Part shown: positions 9,069 through 17,367 of the stretch, in pieces
Layout: the number at the start of each line of letters is the position of its first letter
How positions within the stretch are numbered: position 1 is the stretch's first letter
Assembly: GCF_042648505.1 (NCBI RefSeq)
Contig: NZ_JBHRXK010000002.1
Span: forward strand, 62,001 to 126,000
Source: Lysobacter_L cavernae
GTDB lineage: Bacteria > Pseudomonadota > Gammaproteobacteria > Xanthomonadales > Xanthomonadaceae
DNA length: 64,000 bases
Direction of reading: 5' to 3'
The notes under the pieces: generated by a model
Told to the model about the DNA's origin: nothing
Database searches by the model: none
Seen by the model: only the letters and a program-made list of their open reading frames with translations
Position numbers and translations under genes: made by a program

Positions 9069-10655
9069 ATGACCCCCGACCGTTTGCCCGCCTCGCCGGT
9101 GAAGATCCGCCGCGCGCTGTTGTCCGTGTCCGACAAGACCGGCCTGATCGAACTCGCCCAGGCGCTGGCCGCCCACGGCGTCGAACTGCTCTCCACCGGC
9201 GGCACCGCCAAGGCCATCCGCGACGCCGGCCTGCCGGTCCGGGACGTCAGCGACGTCACCGGCTTCCCGGAAATGATGGACGGCCGGGTCAAGACCCTGC
9301 ACCCGATCGTGCACGGCGGCCTGCTCGGCCGCGCCGGCACCGACGATGCGGTGATGGCGCAGCACGGCATCGCCCCGATCGACCTGCTGGTGCTCAACCT
9401 GTACCCGTTCGAGCAGGTTTCGGCCAATCCGGACAGCTCCTTCGAGGACATCGTCGAGAACATCGACATCGGCGGCCCGGCGATGCTGCGCTCGGCAGCC
9501 AAGAACTTCGCCCGCGTCGCCGTCGCTACCGATCCGGCGCAGTACGCCGCGCTCGTCGACGAATTGAACGGCAACGACGGCGCGCTGTCGGCGCGGACCC
9601 GTTTCGCGCTGTCGGTGGCCGCGTTCAACCGCGTCGCCCAGTACGACGCGGCGATCAGCAACCACCTGTCCGCGCTCGACGACGCGCATACGCAGCAGCT
9701 GTTCCCGGCGCAGAGCAACAGCAACTTCGTCAAGGTCATGGACCTGCGTTACGGCGAGAACCCGCACCAGCACGGCGCGTTCTACCGCGACCTGTGGCCG
9801 GTGCCGGGCACGCTGGCGACGTTCACCCAACTGCAGGGCAAGGAGCTGAGCTTCAACAACCTCGCCGACGCCGACGCGGCGTGGGAGTGCGTGCGCCAGT
9901 TCGAGACGCCGGCCTGCGTGATCGTCAAGCATGCCAACCCCTGCGGCGTGGCCCAGGGCGTGGCCTGTGGCGATGCCTACGAGCTGGCCTACGCCACCGA
10001 CCCGACCTCGGCGTTCGGCGGCATCATCGCGTTCAACACCAAGCTGGATGCGGCGACGGCCAAGGCCATCCTCGACCGCCAGTTCGTCGAGGTGCTGATC
10101 GCCCCGGAGTACGAGGACGGCGCGCTCGACTACGCCAGGAAGAAAGCCAACGTGCGCGTGCTGCGCATCCCGCACGGCGAGGGCCGCAACAACTTCGACG
10201 TCAAGCGCGTCGGCTCGGGCCTGCTGATGCAGACCAGCGACATCCGCGAGGTGACGCGCGACGAACTCAAGGTCGTGACCCAGCTCGCGCCGACGCCGGA
10301 GCAGTTCAATGACCTGCTGTTCGCCTGGCGCGTGGCCAAGTTCGTCAAGTCCAACGCGATCGTCTACGCAAAGGACGGACGCACCATCGGCGTCGGCGCC
10401 GGCCAGATGAGCCGCGTGTACTCGGCACGCATCGCCGGCATCAAGGCTAACGACGCCGGCCTGGTCGTGCCGGGCTCGGTGATGGCGTCCGACGCATTCT
10501 TCCCGTTCCGCGACGGCATCGACGCCGCAGCCGAAGCCGGCATCAAGGCGGTGATCCAGCCGGGCGGTTCGATGCGCGACAGCGAAGTCATCGCCGCGGC
10601 CGACGAGCACGGCCTGGCGATGGTGTTCACCGGCGTGCGCCACTTCCGGCATTGA
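9069..10655 (+). CDS. purH: Bifunctional AICAR transformylase/IMP cyclohydrolase
   Basis: Catalyses the last two steps to IMP in purine synthesis. The 528-residue length is normal. The N-terminal MGS-like cyclohydrolase domain starts at RRALLSVSDKTGLIELA and contains VKTLHP. The C-terminal formyltransferase domain has VKHANPCG, with K287-H288 as the catalytic pair, and ends in the conserved VQPGGSMRDSEVI and MVFTGVRHFRH. ATG 9069 is the first plausible start. It lies in a purine-biosynthesis neighbourhood with purD, though a GNAT gene sits between. Confidence 0.98.
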   Translation: MTPDRLPASPVKIRRALLSVSDKTGLIELAQALAAHGVELLSTGGTAKAIRDAGLPVRDVSDVTGFPEMMDGRVKTLHPIVHGGLLGRAGTDDAVMAQHGIAPIDLLVLNLYPFEQVSANPDSSFEDIVENIDIGGPAMLRSAAKNFARVAVATDPAQYAALVDELNGNDGALSARTRFALSVAAFNRVAQYDAAISNHLSALDDAHTQQLFPAQSNSNFVKVMDLRYGENPHQHGAFYRDLWPVPGTLATFTQLQGKELSFNNLADADAAWECVRQFETPACVIVKHANPCGVAQGVACGDAYELAYATDPTSAFGGIIAFNTKLDAATAKAILDRQFVEVLIAPEYEDGALDYARKKANVRVLRIPHGEGRNNFDVKRVGSGLLMQTSDIREVTRDELKVVTQLAPTPEQFNDLLFAWRVAKFVKSNAIVYAKDGRTIGVGAGQMSRVYSARIAGIKANDAGLVVPGSVMASDAFFPFRDGIDAAAEAGIKAVIQPGGSMRDSEVIAAADEHGLAMVFTGVRHFRH

Positions 10656-10678
10656 TGCCGGGCTGCGCTGGCATCAAT
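10651..10678 (+). terminator. Hairpin spanning the purH stop
   Basis: ATTGATGCC pairs perfectly with GGCATCAAT across a 10-base loop and includes the purH stop codon. There is no T-run, so termination would be weak or Rho-dependent. Confidence 0.4.
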
Positions 10679-10821
10679 CCCAAAATTCGCTGTGCGAACT
10701 TCGGGCCCCGCCCACGCACCCCCATTCGCGCCTGACTCAGGAGGTTGGTGGAGCGGTCGTCGTGCTGACTACGGCATCACCGTCGGCACGGCACACTGCC
10801 GTCACGCACAGGAGGCGCCCC

Positions 10822-11322
10822 ATGTGGATTCGCACCGAAACCGCCGATGACGCCAACGCGATCCGCGCCGTCATCGGCAGCGCGTTCGCCAGCCAGCCTG
10901 GCAGTGGTCACATCGAGCAGGACATCGTCGATGCGCTGCGCGCGGACGACGCACTGAGCCTGTCGCTGGTGGCCGACATCGACGGCCGCATTGCCGGCCA
11001 CATCGCCTTCTCCGCGGTGCGCATCGAGGACGGCAACCCCCACTGGTACGGACTCGCGCCGTTGGCGGTCGCGCCCGACGACCAGCGTCACGGCGTCGGC
11101 AAGGCGCTCGTGCGTGCCGGCTTGATCGAACTCGAACGCCTGGGTGCGCGCGGCTGCGTGGTGCTGGGTGATCCGGGCTACTACGGCCGGTTCGGTTTCC
11201 GCGCCGACAGCGCGCTCGTCTTCGAAGGCGTGCCGCCGCAGTACTTCCAGGCCCTGGCGCTGGCCGGCGAGCGGGCTGCCGGTCGCGTGCGCTATCACGA
11301 GAGTTTCTATCCCGACGCTTGA
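10822..11322 (+). CDS. GNAT-family N-acetyltransferase
   Basis: A 166-residue acetyltransferase resembling the YhbS type. The acetyl-CoA pyrophosphate loop is seen as VAPDDQRHGVGKALV, preceded by the beta-4 strand GLAPLAV. GDPGYYGRFGF is the C-terminal signature seen in many YhbS-like proteins. The ATG at 10822 has a perfect AGGAGG seven bases upstream; the frame extends 20 residues further up without support. Substrate unknown. It is inserted between purH and purD, which are more usually adjacent in relatives. Confidence 0.88.
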   Translation: MWIRTETADDANAIRAVIGSAFASQPGSGHIEQDIVDALRADDALSLSLVADIDGRIAGHIAFSAVRIEDGNPHWYGLAPLAVAPDDQRHGVGKALVRAGLIELERLGARGCVVLGDPGYYGRFGFRADSALVFEGVPPQYFQALALAGERAAGRVRYHESFYPDA

Positions 11323-11354
11323 GCGTGGCCGGCCTCAGTGCCGCCGCCTCGCTC

Positions 11355-11384
11355 GTAGCCCGGGTAAGCGAAGCGCACCCGGGG
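11355..11384 (+). repeat. Dispersed palindromic repeat, family 2 (single unit)
   Basis: A 30-base unit beginning GTAGCCCGGGTAAGCG matches 22950-22979 at 29 of 30 positions. It lies between the GNAT gene and purD and can fold through CCGGGT/ACCCGG. Confidence 0.75.
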
Positions 11385-11466
11385 CGCGATACGTTTTCCG
11401 GTCGCGGCAGCCCGGCCGGCTCACGTAAAATCGCCGGACCCACGTCAGACAGGCTCAGGAGCAGGC

Positions 11467-12765
11467 ATGAAAGTCCTCGTCATCGGATCCGGCGGCCGCG
11501 AGCACGCCCTGGCCTGGAAGCTGGCGCAGTCGCCGCGCATCGACGAGGTGCTGGTCGCACCCGGTAACGCCGGCACCGCCAACGAGGCCAAGTGCCGCAA
11601 TGTCGCGGTCCCCGCCAGCGATATCGACGCTTTGCTCGCCCTGGTCGAACGCGAAGGCGTGGCGGTGACCGTGGTCGGTCCCGAAGGCCCACTGGTCGCC
11701 GGCGTCGTCGACCGCTTCCGGACCAAAGGCCACCGCATCTTCGGCCCGACCGCCGCCGCCGCGCAGCTGGAGGGCAGCAAGGCCTACGCCAAGGACTTTC
11801 TCGCGCGTCACCAAATCCCCACCGCGCACTACGCCGTGCACACCCACGTCGAGGAAGCGCTGGAGTACATCCGCGAGAAGGGCGCACCGATCGTCATCAA
11901 GGCTGACGGCCTGGCCGCCGGCAAGGGCGTGATCGTGGCGATGACGCTGGCCGAGGCCGAAGCCGCCATCACCGACATGCTGGCCGATTACGCCTTCGGC
12001 GCCGCCGGTGCGCGCGTGGTGATCGAAGAGTTCCTCGACGGCGAGGAAGCCAGCTTCATCTCGATGGTCGACGGCGCCACCGCGCTGCCGATGGCCACCA
12101 GCCAGGACCACAAGCGCGTCGGCGACGGCGACACCGGCCCCAACACCGGCGGCATGGGCGCGTACTCGCCGGCACCAGTGGTCACGCCCGAGGTGCACGC
12201 GCGGGTGATGCGCGAGGTCGTCAATCCGACCGTGCAAGGCATGATCAAGGACGGCGTGCCGTTCACCGGCTTCCTCTACGCCGGCCTGATGATCGACAAG
12301 AGCGGCGCACCCAAGGTCATCGAATTCAACGTCCGCTTCGGCGACCCGGAAACGCAGCCGGTGATGCTGCGCCTGCAGTCCGACCTGCTCGATCTGGTCG
12401 AGGCCGCGATCGACCAGCGCCTGCACGAGACGCAGGCGCAATGGGACCCGCGCCCGAGCCTGGGCGTGGTGATGGCCGCCGAGAACTACCCGGGCACGCC
12501 GCGCCTGGGCGACCCGATCAACGAATGGGACGTGCCCGATGTCGAAGACACCAAGGTCTTCCACGCCGGCACCAGGCTCGCCGACGGCCAGGTCGTCACC
12601 GCCGGCGGCCGAGTGCTGTGCGTGTGTGCGCTCGGCGACAGCGTCGCCGACGCCCAGCACACGGCCTACGAGGCGGTCGCCGGCATCTCCTGGCACGGCG
12701 AGTTCCACCGCCACGACATCGGCTGGCGCGCGATCGAGCGCGAGCGGGCGGAAGCGGCGGCCTGA
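11467..12765 (+). CDS. purD: Phosphoribosylamine-glycine ligase
   Basis: Second step of de novo purine synthesis (GAR synthetase), cytoplasmic. The 432-residue protein starts KVLVIGSGGREHALAWKL, the typical N domain. The ATP-grasp domain carries VIKADGLAAGKGV, VVIEEFLDGEEAS, MATSQDHKRVGDGDTGPNTGGMGAYSP and VIEFNVRFGDPETQ. AGGAGCAGG lies just before the ATG. TAAAAT at 11426-11431 may be its -10 box, and a seven-base hairpin follows the stop (12790-12814). Confidence 0.98.
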   Translation: MKVLVIGSGGREHALAWKLAQSPRIDEVLVAPGNAGTANEAKCRNVAVPASDIDALLALVEREGVAVTVVGPEGPLVAGVVDRFRTKGHRIFGPTAAAAQLEGSKAYAKDFLARHQIPTAHYAVHTHVEEALEYIREKGAPIVIKADGLAAGKGVIVAMTLAEAEAAITDMLADYAFGAAGARVVIEEFLDGEEASFISMVDGATALPMATSQDHKRVGDGDTGPNTGGMGAYSPAPVVTPEVHARVMREVVNPTVQGMIKDGVPFTGFLYAGLMIDKSGAPKVIEFNVRFGDPETQPVMLRLQSDLLDLVEAAIDQRLHETQAQWDPRPSLGVVMAAENYPGTPRLGDPINEWDVPDVEDTKVFHAGTRLADGQVVTAGGRVLCVCALGDSVADAQHTAYEAVAGISWHGEFHRHDIGWRAIERERAEAAA

Positions 12766-12823
12766 TCGGGCCAGTTCAACAGGATGCCTCCGGGCGTCGG
12801 TTGCGGCCGCCCGGCTGTCTCGG

Positions 12824-12839
12824 TATAACATTGGTTATA
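12824..12839 (+). promoter_or_regulatory. Operator/promoter candidate of the toxin-antitoxin pair
   Basis: TATAAC and GTTATA form a perfect six-base inverted repeat with spacer ATTG, 18 bases before the antitoxin ATG. The arms resemble -10 boxes, which suits autorepression by the AbrB-type antitoxin. Confidence 0.5.
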
Positions 12840-12856
12840 ACGACCCGGAGCCGGCC

Positions 12857-13078
12857 ATGAAGCTCAAGATCACCACCATCGGCAATTCCGCCGGCGTCAT
12901 CCTGCCCAAGGAACTGCTGGCCCGCCTGCGCCTGGAAAAGGGCGACGAGCTGTACGCGCTGGAGACGCCGGACGGCATCCGCCTGACCGCCTTCGACCCC
13001 GAACTGGCCGCGCAGATGGAAGTGGCAGAAAAGATCATGCGCGAGCGCCGCACCCTGCTGCACAAGCTGGCGCAGTAA
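12857..13078 (+). CDS. AbrB/MazE-type antitoxin
   Basis: A 73-residue protein with the swapped-hairpin AbrB DNA-binding fold (KLKITTIGNSAGVILPKELLARL) in the first 45 residues. The charged C-terminal tail (AEKIMRERRTLLHKLAQ) is expected to bind the toxin. ATG 12857 has GGAG upstream; the frame extends much further up but only as purD antisense-free noise. It is followed 12 bases later by a Doc-type toxin. An inverted repeat directly upstream fits autoregulation. Doc toxins are classically paired with Phd; here the antitoxin belongs to the AbrB/MazE fold instead. Confidence 0.9.
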   Translation: MKLKITTIGNSAGVILPKELLARLRLEKGDELYALETPDGIRLTAFDPELAAQMEVAEKIMRERRTLLHKLAQ

Positions 13079-13090
13079 GGGCGCGCCGCC

Positions 13091-13519
13091 ATGATCGTGT
13101 GGATCGGAAAGCGCCTCGGCCTGGCCATCCACGACCGCCAGTTGGCCGAACACGGCGGCAGCACCGGCGTGCGCGACGACACCCTGCTCGACTCCGCGCT
13201 CGCGCGTCCGAAGCAACTGCACGCCTATGGCGAGCCACCGCCGGACCTCGCCGACCTGGCGGCAAGCCTCGCCTTCGGCCTGGCGCGCAACCATCCCTTC
13301 ATCGACGGCAACAAGCGCACCGCGGCGGTGGCCTGCGAAACCTTCATCGTGCTCAACGGCGCGTCGCTGCAGGCGGACGATCTGGAGCTGTACCCGATGT
13401 ACGTGACCCTCGCCGAAGGCACTCTGTCCGAAGCCGACTTCGCCACCTGGCTGCGCTCGCGCATCCGTCGCGAAAGCGGCCACGACGTGCACGAACCGCA
13501 TGCGAGTTACAGGCGCTGA
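13091..13519 (+). CDS. Doc/Fic-family toxin (death-on-curing)
   Basis: A 142-residue Doc-type Fic-fold protein. The Fic motif reads HPFIDGNKRTAA (H68 to R76), complete with the catalytic His and the anion-hole residues. Doc phosphorylates and inactivates EF-Tu in characterised systems; that activity is inferred here from family. Other family marks are RDDTLLDSALARP and the SLAFGLARNHPF run. It lies directly downstream of the antitoxin and probably is its cognate toxin. It is the last plus-strand gene before the minus-strand restriction genes. Confidence 0.92.
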   Translation: MIVWIGKRLGLAIHDRQLAEHGGSTGVRDDTLLDSALARPKQLHAYGEPPPDLADLAASLAFGLARNHPFIDGNKRTAAVACETFIVLNGASLQADDLELYPMYVTLAEGTLSEADFATWLRSRIRRESGHDVHEPHASYRR

Positions 13520-13562
13520 CCGCGCGCCCTGGTGCGAGTCCTTCCGTCACGCCCGGTCGCAA

Positions 13563-14567
13563 CTACTCCGCATCCAACGCCTGCGGCACGTACACCCGCC
13601 TCAGCGGCAATAGCCCCTTGTGTTGCGCATCGAAGGCCTCGTAATGGCCCAGGATCAAGCCGACGAACTCGTCGCCGTCGATCAGCCGCAGGTTGGACTT
13701 GCCCTGCTCGAAATTGCGCGATGCCGGGCTGAACGCGCCCAGCGTGATGAACAAGCCGTACTCGCCCGCTGACAACTTCCCGTAGAGGGCCGACACGTCC
13801 TTGTCGGTGGCCGTACCGTCGCCGCTCTTGACCTGCACCTTGATGATCGGGGGCTCGATGCCGAGGTGGTCCTTGTGCGCGATCACGTCAACGCTGGGCT
13901 CGTTCTTGCGGGTCAGGCGGGCGTGGTAGCCCATGCACTGCAACAGGTGCACGACGAACGACTCCAGCGGCAGCCCCTTCAACTCCTGCGACAGGCGCTT
14001 GAGGATGAAGTCGCGCGTGTTCTCCTCGATCTCCTCGGCCACCGCCGCGACGGTGGCGTCGTCAACCACGGGCGCCGGTTCCGGCGTTGCACCCTCGACG
14101 ACCGCGCGAAACTCGTCGGCATAGGTCTTGATCTGGAACATGCTCAGCGCCGAACCGATCTCGTACAGCGCGCCCTGCGAGAACTTCAGCCGCGGCACGT
14201 GCTTGAGCCATTCCACCTTGCGCCGTTGCGGATAACTCGACTCGCCGGTCGTCTGGTAATGGTACGGCCCGACGATGCGACCGATATGGATCTGCTTGTC
14301 CAGCTTGGACGGATAAGCCACCAGGTCGCCGGCCTTCATCTCGTGCAGGAACCGGTATGGAATGCCCGACACCGTCGCCAGCCCACCCGGCTTGGCATCG
14401 GGATAGGCCTGGCTGTAGCGTTGCCTGAACGCCTCGCGCGTGGGCGCAAGATCGGACAGGTTGCCCAACTTCGCCCAACCGATCGCGATGCAGTCCTGCT
14501 TGAGGAACAAGGCCTCCGCATCGCCGGTGCGGCCGGCATGGATGCCCCAGATCGTTGCCTCTGCCAT
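13563..14567 (-). CDS. Mrr-like restriction endonuclease
   Basis: A 334-residue protein with a C-terminal Mrr-type PD-(D/E)XK nuclease domain. Candidate catalytic residues are E202 (LESFVVHLL), D227 (PSVDVIAH) and Q245-x-K247 (VQVKSGD), the Gln-x-Lys variant typical of Mrr. The N-terminal 150 residues (TIWGIHAGRTGDAEALFLKQ..., YRFLHEMKAGDLVAYPSK) form a distinct domain found in related nucleases and may sense modified DNA; that role is inference. It lies 57 bases after hsdM on the same strand and is probably cotranscribed. Mrr proteins often cut methylated DNA, so its coexistence with an active methylase is of interest. Confidence 0.82.
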   Translation of the reverse strand: MAEATIWGIHAGRTGDAEALFLKQDCIAIGWAKLGNLSDLAPTREAFRQRYSQAYPDAKPGGLATVSGIPYRFLHEMKAGDLVAYPSKLDKQIHIGRIVGPYHYQTTGESSYPQRRKVEWLKHVPRLKFSQGALYEIGSALSMFQIKTYADEFRAVVEGATPEPAPVVDDATVAAVAEEIEENTRDFILKRLSQELKGLPLESFVVHLLQCMGYHARLTRKNEPSVDVIAHKDHLGIEPPIIKVQVKSGDGTATDKDVSALYGKLSAGEYGLFITLGAFSPASRNFEQGKSNLRLIDGDEFVGLILGHYEAFDAQHKGLLPLRRVYVPQALDAE

Positions 14568-14624
14568 GTGTTGCTTCCCCTGTTGCAGATGGATGAAGAA
14601 ATCCCGGGACGACCGTTGCGTGGT

Positions 14625-16103
14625 TCAGCCCTTTTCCGAGGGTGCACTCGATGGCAGCGCCGCCGCCACATCGCGGAACGAGGCCAGCGCCGCTTCCAGA
14701 TGCTCGATGATCTCCTGCGCCAGCACGTCCGGCGCCGGCAGGTTGTCCAGGTCGTCCAGGCTGTCGTCCTTGAGCCAGAAGATGTCCAGGCTGGCCTTGT
14801 CGCGCGCCACCAGGGTTTCGTAATCGTAGTAGCGGAAACGCTCCGATTCCGCACGCTCGTGGCGGTTGGCCGGGCGGTAGCAATCGATGAAGTCCTGCAG
14901 ATCCTCGCGGCGCAGGGTCTTGGTCTTCAGGGTGAAGTGCTTGTTGGTGCGCAGGTCGTAGATCCACACGCCCTTGGTGTGGACCTTGCCGTCCTTGGGC
15001 CGGGCATCGAAGAACAGCACGTTCGCCTTGACGCCCTGTGCGTAGAAGATGCCGGTCGGCAGGCGCAGCAGGGTGTGCACATCGCAGGTCTCCAGCAGCT
15101 TGCGACGGATCTTCTCGCCGGCACCGCCCTCGAAAAGCACGTTGTCTGGCAGCACCACTGCGGCCTGGCCGGTGGTCTTGAGCATCGAAACGATGTGCTG
15201 CAGGAAGTTGAGCTGCTTGTTGGAGGTGGTCTGCCAGAAATCCTGGCGCTCGTAGGTCAGCGCGTCGCGGTCTTCCTCGCCCTCGGCATTGGTGATGGTC
15301 ATGCTGCTCTTCTTGCCGAAGGGCGGGTTGGCCAGCACGTAGTCGACCTTGCGCGACGGCTCGGAGATCAGCGCGTCGGAGCGGTCCACCGTGGGTTCGC
15401 CATCCAGGTCGCCGATGTTGTGCAGGAACAGGTTCATCAGGCACAGGCGACGGGTGGCGGCGACGATCTCGTTGCCGAAGAAGGTGTTGTGGCGCAGGAA
15501 CTCCTTCTGCTTCCTGTTGAGCTGCACGCCCTCGCGGGTCAACCACTCGTAGGCGCCCAGGAAGAAGCCGCCGGTGCCGCAGGCCGGGTCGGCGATGGTC
15601 TTGCCCGGCTCGGGCTGCACGCATTCGACCATCGCCTGGATCAGCACGCGCGGGGTGAAGTACTGGCCGGCGCCGCTCTTGGTGTCCTCGGCGTTCTTCT
15701 GCAGCAGACCCTCGTACAGGTCACCCTTGGTGTCGGCATCCAGGCTGATCCAGTTCTCCGCGTCGATCATCTGCAGCAACCGCGCCAGCTTGGCCGGGTC
15801 CTGGATCTTGTTCTGCGCCTTGAAGAAGATCGCCCCCAGCATGCCCGGCTCGTCGCCCAGCTTGTGCAGCACCTTCAGGTAATGCGCCTCCAGCGGCTCG
15901 CCGGTCTTGCCGCGCAGGCTGGCCCAGTCGCAACTCTTGGGCACGTGGGTGTCGCGGTTGTACGGCGGCTGCGAATACTCGTGCGCCAGCTTGAGGAACA
16001 GCAGGTAGGTCAGCTGCTCCAGGTAGTCGCCATAACCCACGCCGTCGTCGCGCAGGGTGTGGCAGAAGTTCCAGATCTTCTGGACGAGGGTGCTGCTGTT
16101 CAT
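14625..16103 (-). CDS. hsdM: Type I restriction-modification system, methyltransferase subunit
   Basis: N6-adenine methyltransferase subunit of a type I system. At 492 residues it has the N-terminal HsdM helical domain (FCHTLRDDGVGYGDYLEQLTYLL, broken here for length), the SAM-binding motif I DPACGTGGF (172-180) and the catalytic motif IV NPPF (259-262). ATG 16103 is conserved. It is separated from hsdR and hsdS by a 257-base gap with a terminator, a DUF3800 gene and a rhuM fragment, so it probably has its own promoter. Together with hsdS it would methylate the target, and with hsdR it would complete the nuclease. Confidence 0.95.
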   Translation of the reverse strand: MNSSTLVQKIWNFCHTLRDDGVGYGDYLEQLTYLLFLKLAHEYSQPPYNRDTHVPKSCDWASLRGKTGEPLEAHYLKVLHKLGDEPGMLGAIFFKAQNKIQDPAKLARLLQMIDAENWISLDADTKGDLYEGLLQKNAEDTKSGAGQYFTPRVLIQAMVECVQPEPGKTIADPACGTGGFFLGAYEWLTREGVQLNRKQKEFLRHNTFFGNEIVAATRRLCLMNLFLHNIGDLDGEPTVDRSDALISEPSRKVDYVLANPPFGKKSSMTITNAEGEEDRDALTYERQDFWQTTSNKQLNFLQHIVSMLKTTGQAAVVLPDNVLFEGGAGEKIRRKLLETCDVHTLLRLPTGIFYAQGVKANVLFFDARPKDGKVHTKGVWIYDLRTNKHFTLKTKTLRREDLQDFIDCYRPANRHERAESERFRYYDYETLVARDKASLDIFWLKDDSLDDLDNLPAPDVLAQEIIEHLEAALASFRDVAAALPSSAPSEKG

Positions 16104-16127
16104 GGTGTTCCGTTTGATTCATGAACC

Positions 16128-16144
16128 TGTAAGTCGCGCTTACA
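16128..16144 (-). promoter_or_regulatory. Inverted repeat upstream of hsdM, candidate operator
   Basis: TGTAAG and CTTACA are separated by five bases and lie 25-41 bases before the hsdM start. The position fits a repressor site. No matching regulator is in the window. Confidence 0.35.
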
Positions 16145-16212
16145 AGTTGGTGGGTGGCTGTTCAGTTGCAATCCTACGGCCGGCTGTTCCCCGCCGACAG
16201 TCGGTTTGCACT

Positions 16213-16358
16213 CGGGCAAGGCCCGGCTTACCATGACCTTGCAGGCAAGCGTGAGATTTGTAGAGGTTGCCGGAAACGGCGACAGCCCGAACGGGCGGGA
16301 TCCTCGAGCTCAGGGCCTGCACAACAAGACGCCCGCACCAAGCGGGCGTTCTTGTTTT
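16213..16358 (+). ncRNA. Unassigned structured RNA candidate
   Basis: Four consecutive helices are seen: CGGGC-AAG-GCCCG at 16213-16225; a long-range stem GCAGGC (16241-16246) with GCCTGC (16315-16320); inside it GTTGCCG-GAAA-CGGCGAC (16266-16283, a GNRA tetraloop) and GCCC-GAAC-GGGC (16285-16296). A strong terminator hairpin with a T-rich tail follows on the plus strand. It lies in a 257-base gene-free gap and I do not recognise the family. It could instead be the 3' untranslated region of the minus-strand DUF3800 transcript. Confidence 0.35.
16323..16356. terminator. Bidirectional rho-independent terminator
   Basis: AACAAGACGCCCGC pairs with GCGGGCGTTCTTGTT with one bulge, and TTTTTC follows on the plus strand. 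It ends five bases from the DUF3800 stop, so on the minus strand it terminates the hsdR-hsdS-rhuM'-DUF3800 transcript. Confidence 0.8.
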
Positions 16359-16360
16359 TC

Positions 16361-17134
16361 CTATGCCGCATTGAGTGCCGCCAGCAGGCGCGCGACGACC
16401 GTCCTGTCGGTCACCCAGAATTTGAGTCCGTACCCTTCCGCCCTACGTTCATGGCAGTAGATGGTCGGTCCGACCAACCGGAAGTACCGGTCCTCGATAT
16501 CACCATAGAGATTCGGCGTCACCGCGTAATAGACGCTCGTGGCGACCGCGTCCGCCAGCTGCAGACCAGCGAGCTGGTCGTGATTGACGGCCCTGACTTT
16601 GTCCGGGTTGATCAGCGGCCATTCGATGCGGACGTCCCGCCGCTCAGCCTCCTGCCGCAACTGAACCAGATAGCCGCGTAGGGCGTCATAGGACATAGCC
16701 GACCGATTGGAGAAGATCAGTTCAACTTCGCCTGCATCGCGGCGGTGATCGCGGCATAGCCAGGACACCCGCTCCAACAGAAGGCGGCTGGCGTAGCGGT
16801 AGAGCGAATATGCCTCTTGCTGGAAATGTTCCTGCTCTGGAATAGACGGCTTATGGATGAGAACGCTCACGGTGCGGGACGGCATCTGACCGATCAGACG
16901 AGCCAGCGCCACGCGCTGCTCGTGCTTGAGATCGCGGAAATGCAAAGGAAACCGAGGAGGCTTCCGCAACAACTCCCGTGCCTCCCGGGCGGTTTCCACC
17001 ACCTTTGGGTCGTTGACTCTACGCATCACCAGCGCCGACAGCACCAGCCAGCGCGAGCTTCCGCTGCCATCATCCCGAAAGGTGAAACCCTCATCTCCGG
17101 ATTCATCGATGTAGGCAACAAACTCGGTACTCAT
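16361..17134 (-). CDS. DUF3800 domain protein
   Basis: A 257-residue protein with the DUF3800 signature YIDESGD at the N-terminus and conserved acidic residues further on (FSNRSAMSYD, GLQLADAVAT). The fold is RNase H-like in predictions for this family, and members are frequent in restriction and other defence islands; biochemical activity is not established. The start (17134) overlaps the stop of the rhuM fragment by ATGA. It is the last gene of the hsdR transcript. Its arrival seems to have cut off rhuM. Base composition is somewhat less GC-rich than the housekeeping genes. Confidence 0.85.
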   Translation of the reverse strand: MSTEFVAYIDESGDEGFTFRDDGSGSSRWLVLSALVMRRVNDPKVVETAREARELLRKPPRFPLHFRDLKHEQRVALARLIGQMPSRTVSVLIHKPSIPEQEHFQQEAYSLYRYASRLLLERVSWLCRDHRRDAGEVELIFSNRSAMSYDALRGYLVQLRQEAERRDVRIEWPLINPDKVRAVNHDQLAGLQLADAVATSVYYAVTPNLYGDIEDRYFRLVGPTIYCHERRAEGYGLKFWVTDRTVVARLLAALNAA

Positions 17135-17367
17135 GCCAGCTTTCCGACGCCGGCAGTTGTCAAGTAAAACTTGACAACTGAATCCTCGGACAGCTCGCCG
17201 TCGGCAAGGATCTTGCGGATATGCAGGCTGATGTTCTGCTTGCTGGTTTCGAACAGTTCGGCCATTTCGGCCTGGCTCAGCCAGGCGGTGCCGTCGGCGG
17301 CGCGCAGGTGGATGTCGGTGCGGCCATCGTCGGTGCGGTAGAGGATCAGTTCGCCTTGGTCGTTCAT
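17131..17367 (-). pseudogene. Truncated RhuM-family gene (N-terminal domain only)
   Basis: The 78 residues match the start of RhuM-type proteins (virulence RhuM family, usually over 300 residues): a small strand region followed by a helix-turn-helix-like segment with WLSQAEMAELFETSKQNIS. Homology stops after SVVK at about residue 66, where the palindrome at 17154-17180 begins, and the reading frame ends a few codons later at the DUF3800 start. It still has intact ATGA overlaps with hsdS upstream and DUF3800 downstream, so it may be translated as a small DNA-binding protein rather than being dead. Confidence 0.75.
17154..17180. repeat. Perfect 12-base inverted repeat at the rhuM truncation point
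   Basis: CAGTTGTCAAGT is followed by AAA and then its exact reverse complement. It is AT-richer than its surroundings and lies where RhuM homology ends, 20 bases before the DUF3800 ATG. It may be a recombination end or an RNA hairpin. Confidence 0.7.

Noticed and set aside
16140..16322. 60-residue minus-strand ORF in the hsdM upstream gap
   Set aside because: It has no recognisable features, and the region is better explained by RNA structure.
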